From NCBI GenBank assembly GCA_001593935.1, contig LUCE01000011.1, positions 1 to 39,755 on the forward strand: a DNA stretch of 39,755 nt. The letters run 5' to 3'. The position numbers and the translations under genes were made by a program. This DNA is from Candidatus Bathyarchaeota archaeon B26-2. GTDB lineage: Archaea; Thermoproteota; Bathyarchaeia; Bathyarchaeales; B26-1. Shown here piece after piece: positions 7,332 to 15,882 of the stretch (position 1 is the stretch's first letter; the number at the start of each line of letters is the position of its first letter). The notes below the pieces were generated by a model. That model saw nothing but the letters and a program-made list of their open reading frames with translations, was not told where the DNA came from and searched no databases.

Positions 7332-7913
7332 CTAGATCAACGCCACGTTTATCATCGCTCTGAGGATGAAGATGACCCCGAAGAGTACGAAGAGGAGAGA
7401 GGCCCCCATCTTCAGATATTTTTCAGGTAACATTCTCAAGAGTTTTCTCCCGAAGAGTACCCCAATCCCGGTCACAAGGGAAAACGCCAACATAATCCCC
7501 GCCAACACAATGAAGGGAGACTCCAGTTCCCCAGCCAAGACTATCGAGGCAATCTGTGTCTTGTCACCCAGCTCCATGAGAGAGACAACCGAGAACGTCT
7601 TGAAGAAGCTTACCCTTTGATCCTCGACTTCGATCTTTTCGTCCCTACGGATAAAGGAGAGCACTCCAAAGATCACGAATATTACGCCTGAGCTTAGACT
7701 GATCCACCTGTAGGGGAGAGAACCAATCAGTTCTCCCCCTATCAAGGCACTCATACCGTCCACCAAGAAGAAGGCCAGCATAGACCCTGCAAAAACAGAG
7801 GCTGCAGAACACTTCGAGGAAAGTATGATTGCGGCGATCTGTGTCTTGTCACCTAACTCTGCTAAAAAGACGAATGTGAAAGCGGCTACCAGCGGAACCA
7901 TATCTAGGCCCAT
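7332..7913 (-). CDS. GDT1/UPF0016 family membrane cation transporter
   Basis: A 193-residue, six-helix protein made of two repeated halves. Each half bears the family signature E-x-G-D-K-T in its first helix: LAELGDKTQIAAI (Glu19, Asp22) and LMELGDKTQIASI (Glu114, Asp117). Relatives include yeast Gdt1, human TMEM165 and bacterial MneA, which move Mn2+ or Ca2+ across membranes. In archaea the protein sits in the cytoplasmic membrane and probably exports Mn2+ or Ca2+. The halves are joined by a charged loop (RRDEKIEVEDQR). Start is ATG at 7913. A TATA-like AATATTATAG lies about 40-50 nt upstream. Confidence 0.93.
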   Translation of the reverse strand: MGLDMVPLVAAFTFVFLAELGDKTQIAAIILSSKCSAASVFAGSMLAFFLVDGMSALIGGELIGSLPYRWISLSSGVIFVIFGVLSFIRRDEKIEVEDQRVSFFKTFSVVSLMELGDKTQIASIVLAGELESPFIVLAGIMLAFSLVTGIGVLFGRKLLRMLPEKYLKMGASLLFVLFGVIFILRAMINVALI

Positions 7914-7964
7914 CGTCTGAACCTTGGCTTATCTCCTCCAGTCTCACGCTATAATATTTTACGT

Positions 7965-9689
7965 TCAAGGTATCCATGGGAGATGTAGCCTCGAAGGGTA
8001 TCGACCGCCATGGTAGACAGTCTGATGGGCTACAGCCAAGCGAGGGTCAGCATTGTCGTCCAGCCCAGTATTGTGATTCCGATCGTAGTTGGGGAAGTCG
8101 CTACTTGTTATGTCGAGGCGGATGCGGTGGCCAGCCTTAAACCTGTTCGATGTGGGCCCGAGACGTATGGTGAACTCTGTCACCTTGCCAGGCTCCAGTA
8201 GGGTCGGCCTCTCGAGAGACTCTCTGTACCGGGCGCGGACAACACCCATACAGATGTCCAACGCCCTACCGTCGGGGTGAACGTCGATGAGGCGAGCGAA
8301 GAAGTCCGTGTCGGGAGCCGAGGAAGAAGCGTATAGGACCACCTTTGGATAACCCGTCACCTCCAAGTCTTCTTTCAGAGGCTCAGTCTGGTAGACTAGA
8401 ATGTCCCTGCGGTGGGCTAGGGCACGTTGGTCTGCCGGCATAGTGAACATCCGTTCACCATAAAGGCTCATAACAGGATCACGAGGATCATAGACGTATC
8501 TGTCCTGTTTTTGGTCTGGAGGAACCTCCTTCACCAAGCGGCCGTCTCCAAAAGGTGTATTCGCCTCGCCGTTGCTTGTGAGGAAGAGAGTCAAGTCTCG
8601 GGAACTTGGAGGCCACCGATCGTAGGACTTCCACCTGTTCTCACCCATGACGAAGAGCTTGACAGCCGGTTCTCGGTCCACTCCGTTTGGCACCCCCTTG
8701 AGCCAGTAATCGAACCACCTTACCATAACTGCGTTGAGGTCCATCTGGGCCTGAGGTCCAAAGTCCACCTCGCCGATCTTCCGTTTGCCGAAGCCCCCGC
8801 CGTGGTTCCACGGACCTATGATCAACTTTTGACCCTTACGCGCCAACTCCGTTCTCCCATGGGCAACCATGCCGGTAAAGTGGTCGAGGCAAGGATTACA
8901 GTGGTCATACCACCCCGTGATGTGGAGGTTCGGAACCTCTATCTCCGAGTAAAGCTTATCCAGCTGCCAAGGATCGGTGTGAGGATGGCGGAGCCACTCA
9001 CGAAAATCTTCAGCGGCATCCTCCAGAACGTAAGCCGGCAGGTCGACCCACGGGAGGAACCAGAGCCACTTCCCGCGGTCTCTCTTCCACTCCTCCCTTG
9101 CCTCCTCCGGCGTATAAGAGCCGGGTTGGCCAGCTCGTCGACGCATATCCGGAGCCATCGAACAAGCCCACCAATAGAGTCTACGACCCGGCCGGATCGA
9201 ACCGGGTCCTTCAAGGTCCGTGTAACGTGCCGGAATGCTGTAAGCGAACATGGCGACGAGAGACGGAGGCCTCAGTGCAGCGAGCTTCCATTGAAGCCAA
9301 GCGCAGTATGAGCCGCCGAAGGTTCCAACCTTGCCTGTTGATCCTGGCAGTCGCGCTGCCCACTCAACAGTGTCGTAGCCGTCCTCAGCCTCATGGTTGT
9401 CGGGGCGTAGGAAAGATTCAAACTCGCCGTCGGATGCGTATCGACCACGTATGTCTTGAACCACAACTATGTAGCCAGCTCGGACTAGCGCATTCACGTT
9501 CGCCCCAGCCTTATTGTAGGGCGTGCGCATAACCAAGACTGGAAAGGGCCCCGGTGCGTCAGGCCGGTAGACATCGGCTCGGAGTATCGTTCCGTCGCGC
9601 ATGGGCGCCTCAACATCACGCTCAACTATGATGTTGAAGGGGCCGTGCATCCAGGGGTCGTTCGAGTTATCCCGCATAAATCTCCCCAT
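7965..9689 (-). CDS. CocE/NonD family hydrolase (X-Pro dipeptidyl-peptidase S15 type)
   Basis: This 574-residue serine hydrolase matches the family length. After an N-terminal strand segment (EAPMRDGTILRADVYRP) come VVQDIRGRYASDGEF and the nucleophile elbow GTFGGSYCAWLQW (Ser127, in place of the usual GxSYxG with G at +2). The lid region follows, then IIGPWNHGG and a C-terminal jelly-roll domain ending in LDITSSDFPNYDRN-type strands, normal for cocaine-esterase and glutaryl-7-ACA-acylase relatives. No signal peptide, hence a cytosolic hydrolase of peptides or esters. ATG at 9689 is taken, though a second ATG four codons later is preceded by GGGGAG. GC content is slightly higher than in its neighbours. 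Confidence 0.9.
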   Translation of the reverse strand: MGRFMRDNSNDPWMHGPFNIIVERDVEAPMRDGTILRADVYRPDAPGPFPVLVMRTPYNKAGANVNALVRAGYIVVVQDIRGRYASDGEFESFLRPDNHEAEDGYDTVEWAARLPGSTGKVGTFGGSYCAWLQWKLAALRPPSLVAMFAYSIPARYTDLEGPGSIRPGRRLYWWACSMAPDMRRRAGQPGSYTPEEAREEWKRDRGKWLWFLPWVDLPAYVLEDAAEDFREWLRHPHTDPWQLDKLYSEIEVPNLHITGWYDHCNPCLDHFTGMVAHGRTELARKGQKLIIGPWNHGGGFGKRKIGEVDFGPQAQMDLNAVMVRWFDYWLKGVPNGVDREPAVKLFVMGENRWKSYDRWPPSSRDLTLFLTSNGEANTPFGDGRLVKEVPPDQKQDRYVYDPRDPVMSLYGERMFTMPADQRALAHRRDILVYQTEPLKEDLEVTGYPKVVLYASSSAPDTDFFARLIDVHPDGRALDICMGVVRARYRESLERPTLLEPGKVTEFTIRLGPTSNRFKAGHRIRLDITSSDFPNYDRNHNTGLDDNADPRLAVAHQTVYHGGRYPSRLHLPWIP

Positions 9690-9840
9690 AATAAATTAAG
9701 GAACCCTTCTCTTAACAGTTTGGATTCTCCCATTGAAGAGCATTTTTGGGAGACGCTTCTCCCCTTCGGGTATGCTTAAATCTGACTCTACCCAAGAGTA
9801 AAGTGTAAGAGGCTCTTACACGTGTCGGAGGCGGCTTAGG

Positions 9841-10257
9841 ATGCCCTTAATGGTCTACACTTTCTTGAAGAACGCCGTAGAGAAGCACGGTCGCCCAGTT
9901 ACGACCTCTGAGGTTGAGAACGTTGCTAGAGAGGTTCTCCCCATGTGTGCCGACCACGTAGTTCACCACCTTGTGGAGCTCCATGCAAAGGGCTTAGTTG
10001 AGAGGAGGTGGGACAGCGAGAGGAGGTCCTTCATCTGGAACCCAACGGGAGAATACACAGTTGAGGAACTGGCTGAGAAGCATCCGGAGCTCTACACCGA
10101 CTCGATCTATTACCACGCCGTCAGAGAGGCCCTAGGCCGACCAGTCACCATGGAGGACGTTATCAAAATACTCCACAGAATCTCAAGGGGGTCCCCCAAA
10201 CGGCCATCCGTCGACGAGATCAAGAGAAGGCTCGAGGAGGAACGTAGGTCAAGTTGA
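9841..10257 (+). CDS. Winged-helix-like protein, unknown target
   Basis: 138 residues. The first 65 read as a winged helix: helix AVEKHGRPVTTSEVENVAR, recognition-like CADHVVHHLVELHAKGLV, and wing RRWDSERRSFIW. A second alpha-helical part follows (YYHAVREALGRPVTMEDVIK), partly echoing the first GRPVT element, and a basic tail RRLEEERRSS. It may be a transcription factor or a small structural DNA-binding protein. ATG at 9841 lies 9-12 nt after CGGAGG, and a TATA-like TGCTTAAATC is about 65 nt upstream. It precedes the HMG-CoA reductase gene by about 100 nt but has no evident link to it. Confidence 0.7.
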   Translation: MPLMVYTFLKNAVEKHGRPVTTSEVENVAREVLPMCADHVVHHLVELHAKGLVERRWDSERRSFIWNPTGEYTVEELAEKHPELYTDSIYYHAVREALGRPVTMEDVIKILHRISRGSPKRPSVDEIKRRLEEERRSS

Positions 10258-10362
10258 TTTCCCCGTTTGTTCTATCTAGAGTGTCTCGAGACGTTCCAGA
10301 TTCTCCGTCTTTTCGTTAAACTCTTATGTCGATTCTGTGTAGTCTCTACTAGAGGAGTCTAT

Positions 10363-11643
10363 ATGAGAACGTCTAGGATTTCGGGATTCTATAAGCTAAG
10401 TCCAGAAGAGAGACTTCGCATCGTTAAGGAGTTCGCAAGCTTAACCGACGAAGAGGTATCCCTCTTACGGGACACGGGCTCCCTAAAGATCGACCTAGCC
10501 GACCGCATGATCGAGAACGTGATCGGAACCTTCCCGATACCGCTTGGAGTAGCAGTAAACTTCTTGATAAACGGCAAGGACTATCTGATTCCCATGGCGA
10601 TAGAGGAACCGTCAGTAGTCGCGGCCGCAAGCTACGGCGCCCGGATGGCTAGGGAGGGCGGAGGAATCTTCACGAGCAGCACAGAACCCGTGATGATAGG
10701 ACAGATCCAGTCGGTGGGGATCAAAGACCCATATAGGGCGAAGATGAGCATCCTAGAAGCCAAAGAGAAGATTCTCCAGAAGGCCAATGAGCAGGACCCC
10801 GTCCTCGTCTCCCTCGGCGGCGGCGCAAAGGACCTCCGAGTCAAGGTGATCGACACGATCGTTGGTCCGATGGTGATCACTGAGCTGTTGGTGGATTGTA
10901 GGGACGCTATGGGAGCGAACGCCGTTAACACTATGGCTGAGGCTGTAGCCCCCCTGATTGAACGTGTAACGAAGGGGAGGGTCTACCTGAGGATAATCTC
11001 GAACTTGGCTACTATGCGCCTAGCGAGAGCTTGGGCGGTCATCCCCAAAGAGGCGGTCGGAGGAGAAGAGGTCGTCGACGGCATAGTGAACGCCTACGCC
11101 TTCGCTGCAGCAGACCCATACAGGGCTGCAACCCACAACAAGGGAATCCTAAACGGCGTGATAGCGGTCGTCATCGCGACGGGTAATGACCACAGGGCGG
11201 TTGAGGCCGGGGCGCACGCCTACGCCGCCATCTCAGGCCGATACCTTCCGCTCTCAGTCTGGGAGAAGAACGAAGACGGCGACCTCGTCGGCTCGCTCGA
11301 GATGCCGATGCCCGTCGGAACGGTTGGCGGAGCGACCAAGGTCCACCCGATCGCCAAGATCGCGCTGAAGATACTAAGCGTCAAGTCGGCCCGTGAACTG
11401 AGCGAGGTCATAGTGGCCGTCGGATTAGTTCAGAACTTAGCGGCCTTAAGAGCCTTGGCGCACGAGGGTATCCAGAGAGGACACATGTCGCTCCACGCTA
11501 GGAACATAGCGATCATGGCGGGAGCGACCGGAGACCTCATCGACATAATAGCCGAGAGGATGGTTGAGGAGAGGAAGATCCGGGTCGACAGGGCGAAGGA
11601 GCTTCTAGAAGAGTATACACGAGAAGCCGGGACAACCACCTAA
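10363..11643 (+). CDS. mvaA: Hydroxymethylglutaryl-CoA reductase, class II
   Basis: It reduces HMG-CoA to mevalonate, the committed step of isoprenoid lipid synthesis in archaea. The 426 residues match class II enzymes. Landmarks are ENVIGTFPIPLGVA (51-64), catalytic Glu in EEPSVVAAAS (81-82), DAMGANAVNT (181-190), Lys260 in ATHNKGI, Asp276 in GNDHRA, GTVGGATKVHP (319-329) and His378 in SLHARNIA. Class II is typical of bacteria but also occurs in several archaeal lineages, where it may have been transferred. ATG at 10363 follows AGAGGAG by 6 nt, while the upstream in-frame codons carry no homology. Trm-G10 follows 47 nt later. Confidence 0.95.
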   Translation: MRTSRISGFYKLSPEERLRIVKEFASLTDEEVSLLRDTGSLKIDLADRMIENVIGTFPIPLGVAVNFLINGKDYLIPMAIEEPSVVAAASYGARMAREGGGIFTSSTEPVMIGQIQSVGIKDPYRAKMSILEAKEKILQKANEQDPVLVSLGGGAKDLRVKVIDTIVGPMVITELLVDCRDAMGANAVNTMAEAVAPLIERVTKGRVYLRIISNLATMRLARAWAVIPKEAVGGEEVVDGIVNAYAFAAADPYRAATHNKGILNGVIAVVIATGNDHRAVEAGAHAYAAISGRYLPLSVWEKNEDGDLVGSLEMPMPVGTVGGATKVHPIAKIALKILSVKSARELSEVIVAVGLVQNLAALRALAHEGIQRGHMSLHARNIAIMAGATGDLIDIIAERMVEERKIRVDRAKELLEEYTREAGTTT

Positions 11644-11690
11644 AGACGCTCTGGAAGAGAGAGTTCGGAGTCTTCCAGGGAGACCAAGAA

Positions 11691-12734
11691 GTGTCCATAC
11701 TATTCTTTCTGCTCTCCGGTGAGAACCCTACGTTGCCCAAGTCTGAAGTCAGATCGATACTGGAGGCCGAAGGCTTCAGGTACGAGGTGCTGGAAGAACT
11801 AACCCAGCTCCTGAGGGTTGAGGCAGATCCCAAGTGTGCAATGCATATCGCATTCAGGTCTTCTCTAGCCAGGGTCTGCGGCCTAGAACTCTTCAACTGC
11901 AAGGCCGATCTGAAGGAAATCCTCGAGGAGGCCAGAAAAGTGGGCTTCGACCTCCTGATTGGGAACGAAGAGACATTCGCCGTTAGAGTTAGGAGGGTTA
12001 GAGGTGCTTCGCGTAGGGTCAGAGGCATGGAGTTGGAGAAAAAGATCGGCGGAGTTATCCTAAGTAAAGTCGGTAGCGCCAAGGTGAACTTAAAGAGTCC
12101 TGAGAAGACCTTCTTCGGAGTCTTGACCGACGATCGCTTCGTCTTCGGTTTGAAGCTAGCCGAGGTTAAGCCGAAGGAGTTTGTGGAGAGAAGCCCACGG
12201 AGGAGGGCCTTCTTCCATCCTGCAGCCATGCCCTCAAAACTCGCGAGGTGCATGGTGAACCTAGCCCAACCGAGGAGGGGTGAGGTAGTTCTAGACCCCT
12301 TCTGCGGGACAGGTAGCATACTCTTAGAGGCGGGCCTTATAGGATGCGAGGTTCTGGGGCTCGATGTGAAGAGACAAATGGTCGAAGGGACACTAAAGAA
12401 CCTAACCAATTACGGAGTGGACCCCATCGGGGTCTTGGTTGGCGACGCCCGTCGCCCGCCGCTTATCAGCCTCAAGGTAGACTGCATCGTAACGGATCCG
12501 CCTTACGGGGTCTCAGCGACGACTCTGAGGCTGGACCCACACGTCGTCTATGAGTCTTTTCTCTCTTCCATAATCGACCACTTGAGGAGAGGTAGAAGAA
12601 TCTGCCTAGCGGCCCCGGAGACTCTGCGTGTAGGCGAGCTCGGGGCTTCCTTGGGCCTGAGACACATCGAGTCGCACTTCATATACGTCCATAGGAGACT
12701 GACTAGGGAGGTAGCGGTCTTCGAGAGGGCCTAA
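11691..12734 (+). CDS. tRNA (guanine-N2) methyltransferase Trm-G10, THUMP domain
   Basis: The enzyme methylates N2 of G10 in tRNA. Residues about 1-160 form the N-terminal ferredoxin-like and THUMP region (FRYEVLEELTQLLRVEAD, FDLLIGNEETFAVRVRRVRG). The C-terminal Rossmann methyltransferase has AdoMet motif VVLDPFCGTGSILLEAG (199-215), GLDVKRQMVEGTLKN, and catalytic VTDPPYG (267-273). Length 347 fits the archaeal family. Start is GTG at 11691 after a GGGAG site. The gene runs directly into RNase Z (3-nt gap), so two tRNA-maturation enzymes share one transcript. Confidence 0.93.
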   Translation: MSILFFLLSGENPTLPKSEVRSILEAEGFRYEVLEELTQLLRVEADPKCAMHIAFRSSLARVCGLELFNCKADLKEILEEARKVGFDLLIGNEETFAVRVRRVRGASRRVRGMELEKKIGGVILSKVGSAKVNLKSPEKTFFGVLTDDRFVFGLKLAEVKPKEFVERSPRRRAFFHPAAMPSKLARCMVNLAQPRRGEVVLDPFCGTGSILLEAGLIGCEVLGLDVKRQMVEGTLKNLTNYGVDPIGVLVGDARRPPLISLKVDCIVTDPPYGVSATTLRLDPHVVYESFLSSIIDHLRRGRRICLAAPETLRVGELGASLGLRHIESHFIYVHRRLTREVAVFERA

Positions 12735-12737
12735 CAT

Positions 12738-13658
12738 ATGAGCATGAGGATAATCTTTCTAGGAACCTCCGCGAGCGTACCAACGGTTGAGAGGAGCCTC
12801 CCAGCGATAGCCATACGTAGGGAGGGCGAACTCATACTCTTTGACTGCGGCGAGGGAACTCAACGCCAGATGATCCGAGCCAAGATAGGCCTCAACCGAG
12901 AGACGAAGGTTCTCATTACGCATATGCACGGAGATCATGTCCTAGGCTTGCCCGGAGTCCTCCAGACAATGTCTCTCTACGGGAGAACCCGAACCCTGAA
13001 CGTCTACGGCCCCCCGGGAGTAAAAGCCTTTCTTGAGGCGATTGTGGAAACAGTTCGCTTTAGGCTAGGCTTCCAGATACTCGTCCACGAAGTGGGTGAA
13101 GGAACCGTCTGCGAAGGAGAGGGTTACAAGATACACGCGGCGTGGGCTGAACACACCGTCCCAACACTGGCCTACGCCCTCGTAGAAGACCCTCGTCCAG
13201 GGAGGTTCAACCCTGAGAAAGCGGCCTCACATGGAGTTCCCGAAGGCCCGTTATGGTCCAGACTTCAACGCGGCCTAACGGTTAGGCTCGAAGACGGCCG
13301 CGTCGTCAAGCCTGAGGACGTTCTAGGGCCTCCGCGTTCCGGGAGGAAGATAGCGTACATAAGCGATACGAGGCCCTCCGAGAGGTTGTTGAGACTGGCT
13401 GAGAACGCTGACGTTCTGATCCACGAGGCCACGTTCTCGGACGAGTTGGCCGAGAGGGCGCGTGAGGATATGCACTCAACCGCAGGTGAGGCCGCCCTCT
13501 TCGCAAGTAAGGCCGGCGTTAGGCTTCTGGTACTGACCCATATAAGCGCCCGATACACGGACCCGACGATCCTATTCCAGCAAGCTAGGAAGGTCTTCCC
13601 AAACGTCAAGGTAGCCGAAGACTTGATGAGCATAGATGTCCCCCTCCGTGAGGAGTAA
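12738..13658 (+). CDS. rnz: Ribonuclease Z (tRNA 3'-end processing)
   Basis: This metallo-beta-lactamase-fold endonuclease cuts pre-tRNA after the discriminator. Length 306 fits the short RNase Z form. Metal ligands are in THMHGDHVLG (His62, His64, Asp66, His67). Further ligands fall in WAEHTVPTLAYAL, the YISDTRPSE aspartate, and near the end in MHSTAGEAALFASKAG and LTHISARY. The helical exosite part (RFNPEKAASHGVPEG) is present. Notably, the tRNAs in this window encode CCA, a feature that in some organisms makes RNase Z less needed. The start ATG at 12738 abuts the Trm-G10 stop. Confidence 0.96.
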   Translation: MSMRIIFLGTSASVPTVERSLPAIAIRREGELILFDCGEGTQRQMIRAKIGLNRETKVLITHMHGDHVLGLPGVLQTMSLYGRTRTLNVYGPPGVKAFLEAIVETVRFRLGFQILVHEVGEGTVCEGEGYKIHAAWAEHTVPTLAYALVEDPRPGRFNPEKAASHGVPEGPLWSRLQRGLTVRLEDGRVVKPEDVLGPPRSGRKIAYISDTRPSERLLRLAENADVLIHEATFSDELAERAREDMHSTAGEAALFASKAGVRLLVLTHISARYTDPTILFQQARKVFPNVKVAEDLMSIDVPLREE

Positions 13659-13719
13659 GTTTATACTGCAAACGACGTTACCAGTTCTCAAGTTCAGCTG
13701 ATTCTTGCGAGGCAGCGAC

Positions 13720-14646
13720 ATGTCTAACGGAAGATTCAAACCAACTTGTGGTTCAGTTGGCTCGAAGAAAGTCAAGCATCCCTTGGGTGTCTGGACAAGA
13801 ATAACGGAGAAGGCCGCTTTCAGTCCACGTGATACCGCTGAAGACTTGGTGTTCGACGGTAAGATGTGGTTGAGCAACGGGTACTACCACGGAAACGTCT
13901 TGTCGAGGGACCTCTGGTCTTCGACAGACGGTAAGACCTGGAGCCTCGTCAATTCCGGTACTCCCTATGATCCTTACAGCGAGATGGCGGTCTATAAGAA
14001 CGAGATGTGGGCCATTAAGGGCAGCGTCTGGCGCTCGACCGACGGCTTGGCTTGGACTAAAGTGGCGGACCGCACGCCATTCGGCGTCAGAGCCTATGGG
14101 GAAGTCGTCGTGCACGACGACAAGATGTGGCAGTTGGGCAGCGGTGCGGATGTCTGGCATTCCACAGATGGCATTAACTGGACATGCGCAACTGAACGTG
14201 CGCCTTACGGGCCTCGATACGCGTGCGCAGTTGTAGTTTTTAAGGGTAGAATCTGGGTTATGGGAGGCAGCGTCCCTAGAGCCAATACTCCTCTTGAGAA
14301 GGGCTACCCAAACCTAACCACTTACAACGATGTCTGGTGTTCATCCGACGGGGCGAACTGGACCTGTATCTCGCAGCATGCACCTTGGACCCCTAGGATG
14401 TGGTTCATCTCCAAAGTCTACAAGAATAAGATGTGGATCATAGGCGGGTACGACAACATGCACCACACTAACCTTGGGGATGTCTGGTTCTCGGAAGACG
14501 GCGTGAACTGGCACAAATTCGTTTCTGAGAGAAGTTTCTCCGCACGGCATGAACCCGCGTGTTATGTCTTCGACGGCAGCCTCTGGGTGGTGGCTGGAAA
14601 CTCATGGCCGGTTCAGAACGATGTTTGGAGATTGACCCTCCCCTAG
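13720..14646 (+). CDS. Kelch-like beta-propeller protein
   Basis: 308 residues made of about six repeats of 45-55 residues, each with a pattern like DVWxSxDGxNWT preceded by an xMWxxGG-like strand (for example MWLSNG, MWAIKG, MWQLGS, IWVMGGS, MWIIGGY, LWVVAGN). This is the layout of a Kelch or galactose-oxidase-type propeller. No signal peptide or membrane anchor is seen, so it appears cytosolic. Binding or scaffold roles are common for such propellers, and no catalytic residues are evident. ATG at 13720 has GAGG about 9 nt upstream. TATA-like AGTTTATAC overlaps the end of the RNase Z gene. Confidence 0.83.
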   Translation: MSNGRFKPTCGSVGSKKVKHPLGVWTRITEKAAFSPRDTAEDLVFDGKMWLSNGYYHGNVLSRDLWSSTDGKTWSLVNSGTPYDPYSEMAVYKNEMWAIKGSVWRSTDGLAWTKVADRTPFGVRAYGEVVVHDDKMWQLGSGADVWHSTDGINWTCATERAPYGPRYACAVVVFKGRIWVMGGSVPRANTPLEKGYPNLTTYNDVWCSSDGANWTCISQHAPWTPRMWFISKVYKNKMWIIGGYDNMHHTNLGDVWFSEDGVNWHKFVSERSFSARHEPACYVFDGSLWVVAGNSWPVQNDVWRLTLP

Positions 14647-14747
14647 ATGGAGGTGTCTCATGGATTTTATCACGCCGATAAAGGATTGATGAAAGATTTA
14701 GATACTTGAAGGTAATGTGAAGCTAAACGCGTCTGTTCCGCAGTGCC

Positions 14748-15869
14748 ATGGTGGAAGACTTGCTCACTCATAGGGAACGCTGTGTAAGGAGCATACTGCT
14801 TGAGGAGCCCGATAGGGTTCCTCTCTCGTTGAACATCCGAACTGAACCCTACGAGGTTCTGAAGAGAGCGTTAGGTGTCACAGAGAAAGGCGAAGGCGGC
14901 CACGTAGAGGTCTGCGAGAAGTTGGGCGTTGACATACTCAACACCGGCTTGAGGCTTAGGGGAGGCTACCTACCTGAAAACGTCGAGTTGAAGGAAGGGC
15001 CGTACGGACCAGCCTATACAACCGGGTTCAAAGGGAGATTCGAGGTCAGGATGAACATCTGGGGAGTCGAGAGCATATGGGCGCCAGACCACACATACAC
15101 CTACACCTTCGTGAGCCATCCCCTGAGGAAGATCGGCCTAGAGGACTACGTATGGCCTGAAGTCGATGAGACGGCGGCCTACGGTGTGAGGAGGCTCAGA
15201 AGAAGATACGATGATTACTGCATCCGGGGCGGGGTCACGCACTTGTGGGAGGTCGCGTGGCAGCTAACAGGCTTCAACGAGATAATCAAGATGATGTTCA
15301 CAGACCCGCGTTACGTAGAACACGTCTTGGACGGGCTCCATAAGATAAGGATGGAGGAGGCGTCCATCCTCTGCGATGAGGGGGTCGATATAATAGTTGA
15401 TGGGGACGATGTTGGGATGCAGAGAGGGATGATGATGTCGCCTAGTATGTGGAGGCGCTTCCTGAAACCCAGATACGCGGAGCTGATCGACCTATGCCAC
15501 AGGAAAGGTGTCTTCTTCCACTTCCATAGCGACGGATGGATCGAACCAATCATACCTGACCTCGTTGAGATCGGTGTGGACATCCTCAACCCGGTCCAGC
15601 CTGAGTGCATGAACCCAGCCGAAGTGAAGAGGCTCTACGGCGACGAACTATGCCTCGACGGAACTATAGGCGTACAGAGCACTCTGCCCTTCGGCACGCC
15701 GGAAGATGTAGCCCGAGAGGTTAAGGAACGGATAGCGACGCTGGGGCCGTCGGGCCTAATCCTAGGGCCTACACATGCCATGCAACCAGACGTGCCCGTA
15801 GAGAATATCCTAACCATGTATAGGACGGCCCTCAAGTACGGTTGGAACGCCCGGAGAAAGGTGAGATAG
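14748..15869 (+). CDS. Uroporphyrinogen-decarboxylase-family (URO-D) protein, probable methyltransferase
   Basis: 373 residues of the URO-D fold found in HemE and in methylcobamide:CoM methyltransferases. It opens with the usual LTHRERCVRSILLEEPDRVP. It contains VDGDDVGMQRGMMMSP, then GVFFHFHSDGWIEPIIPDLV and ILNPVQPECMN, with His and Cys placed like the zinc site of the methyltransferase branch. The uroporphyrinogen-binding arginines of HemE are not apparent, and no haem genes lie nearby. A methyl transfer or demethylation role on an unknown substrate is likely. ATG at 14748 lacks a strong ribosome site. TTTAGATA about 50 nt upstream may be its TATA box. Confidence 0.87.
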   Translation: MVEDLLTHRERCVRSILLEEPDRVPLSLNIRTEPYEVLKRALGVTEKGEGGHVEVCEKLGVDILNTGLRLRGGYLPENVELKEGPYGPAYTTGFKGRFEVRMNIWGVESIWAPDHTYTYTFVSHPLRKIGLEDYVWPEVDETAAYGVRRLRRRYDDYCIRGGVTHLWEVAWQLTGFNEIIKMMFTDPRYVEHVLDGLHKIRMEEASILCDEGVDIIVDGDDVGMQRGMMMSPSMWRRFLKPRYAELIDLCHRKGVFFHFHSDGWIEPIIPDLVEIGVDILNPVQPECMNPAEVKRLYGDELCLDGTIGVQSTLPFGTPEDVAREVKERIATLGPSGLILGPTHAMQPDVPVENILTMYRTALKYGWNARRKVR

Positions 15870-15882
15870 ATCCGCTGTCGCC

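Noticed and set aside
8427-9311. Long plus-strand open frame (294 codons) opposite the CocE-type hydrolase.
   Set aside because: It is antisense to a gene with clear hydrolase motifs, has no homology that I recognise and arises from the codon bias of the real gene.
11537-12409. Long minus-strand open frame (290 codons), serine-rich, opposite HMG-CoA reductase and Trm-G10.
   Set aside because: Low-complexity composition typical of an antisense shadow. Both plus-strand genes have full motif sets.
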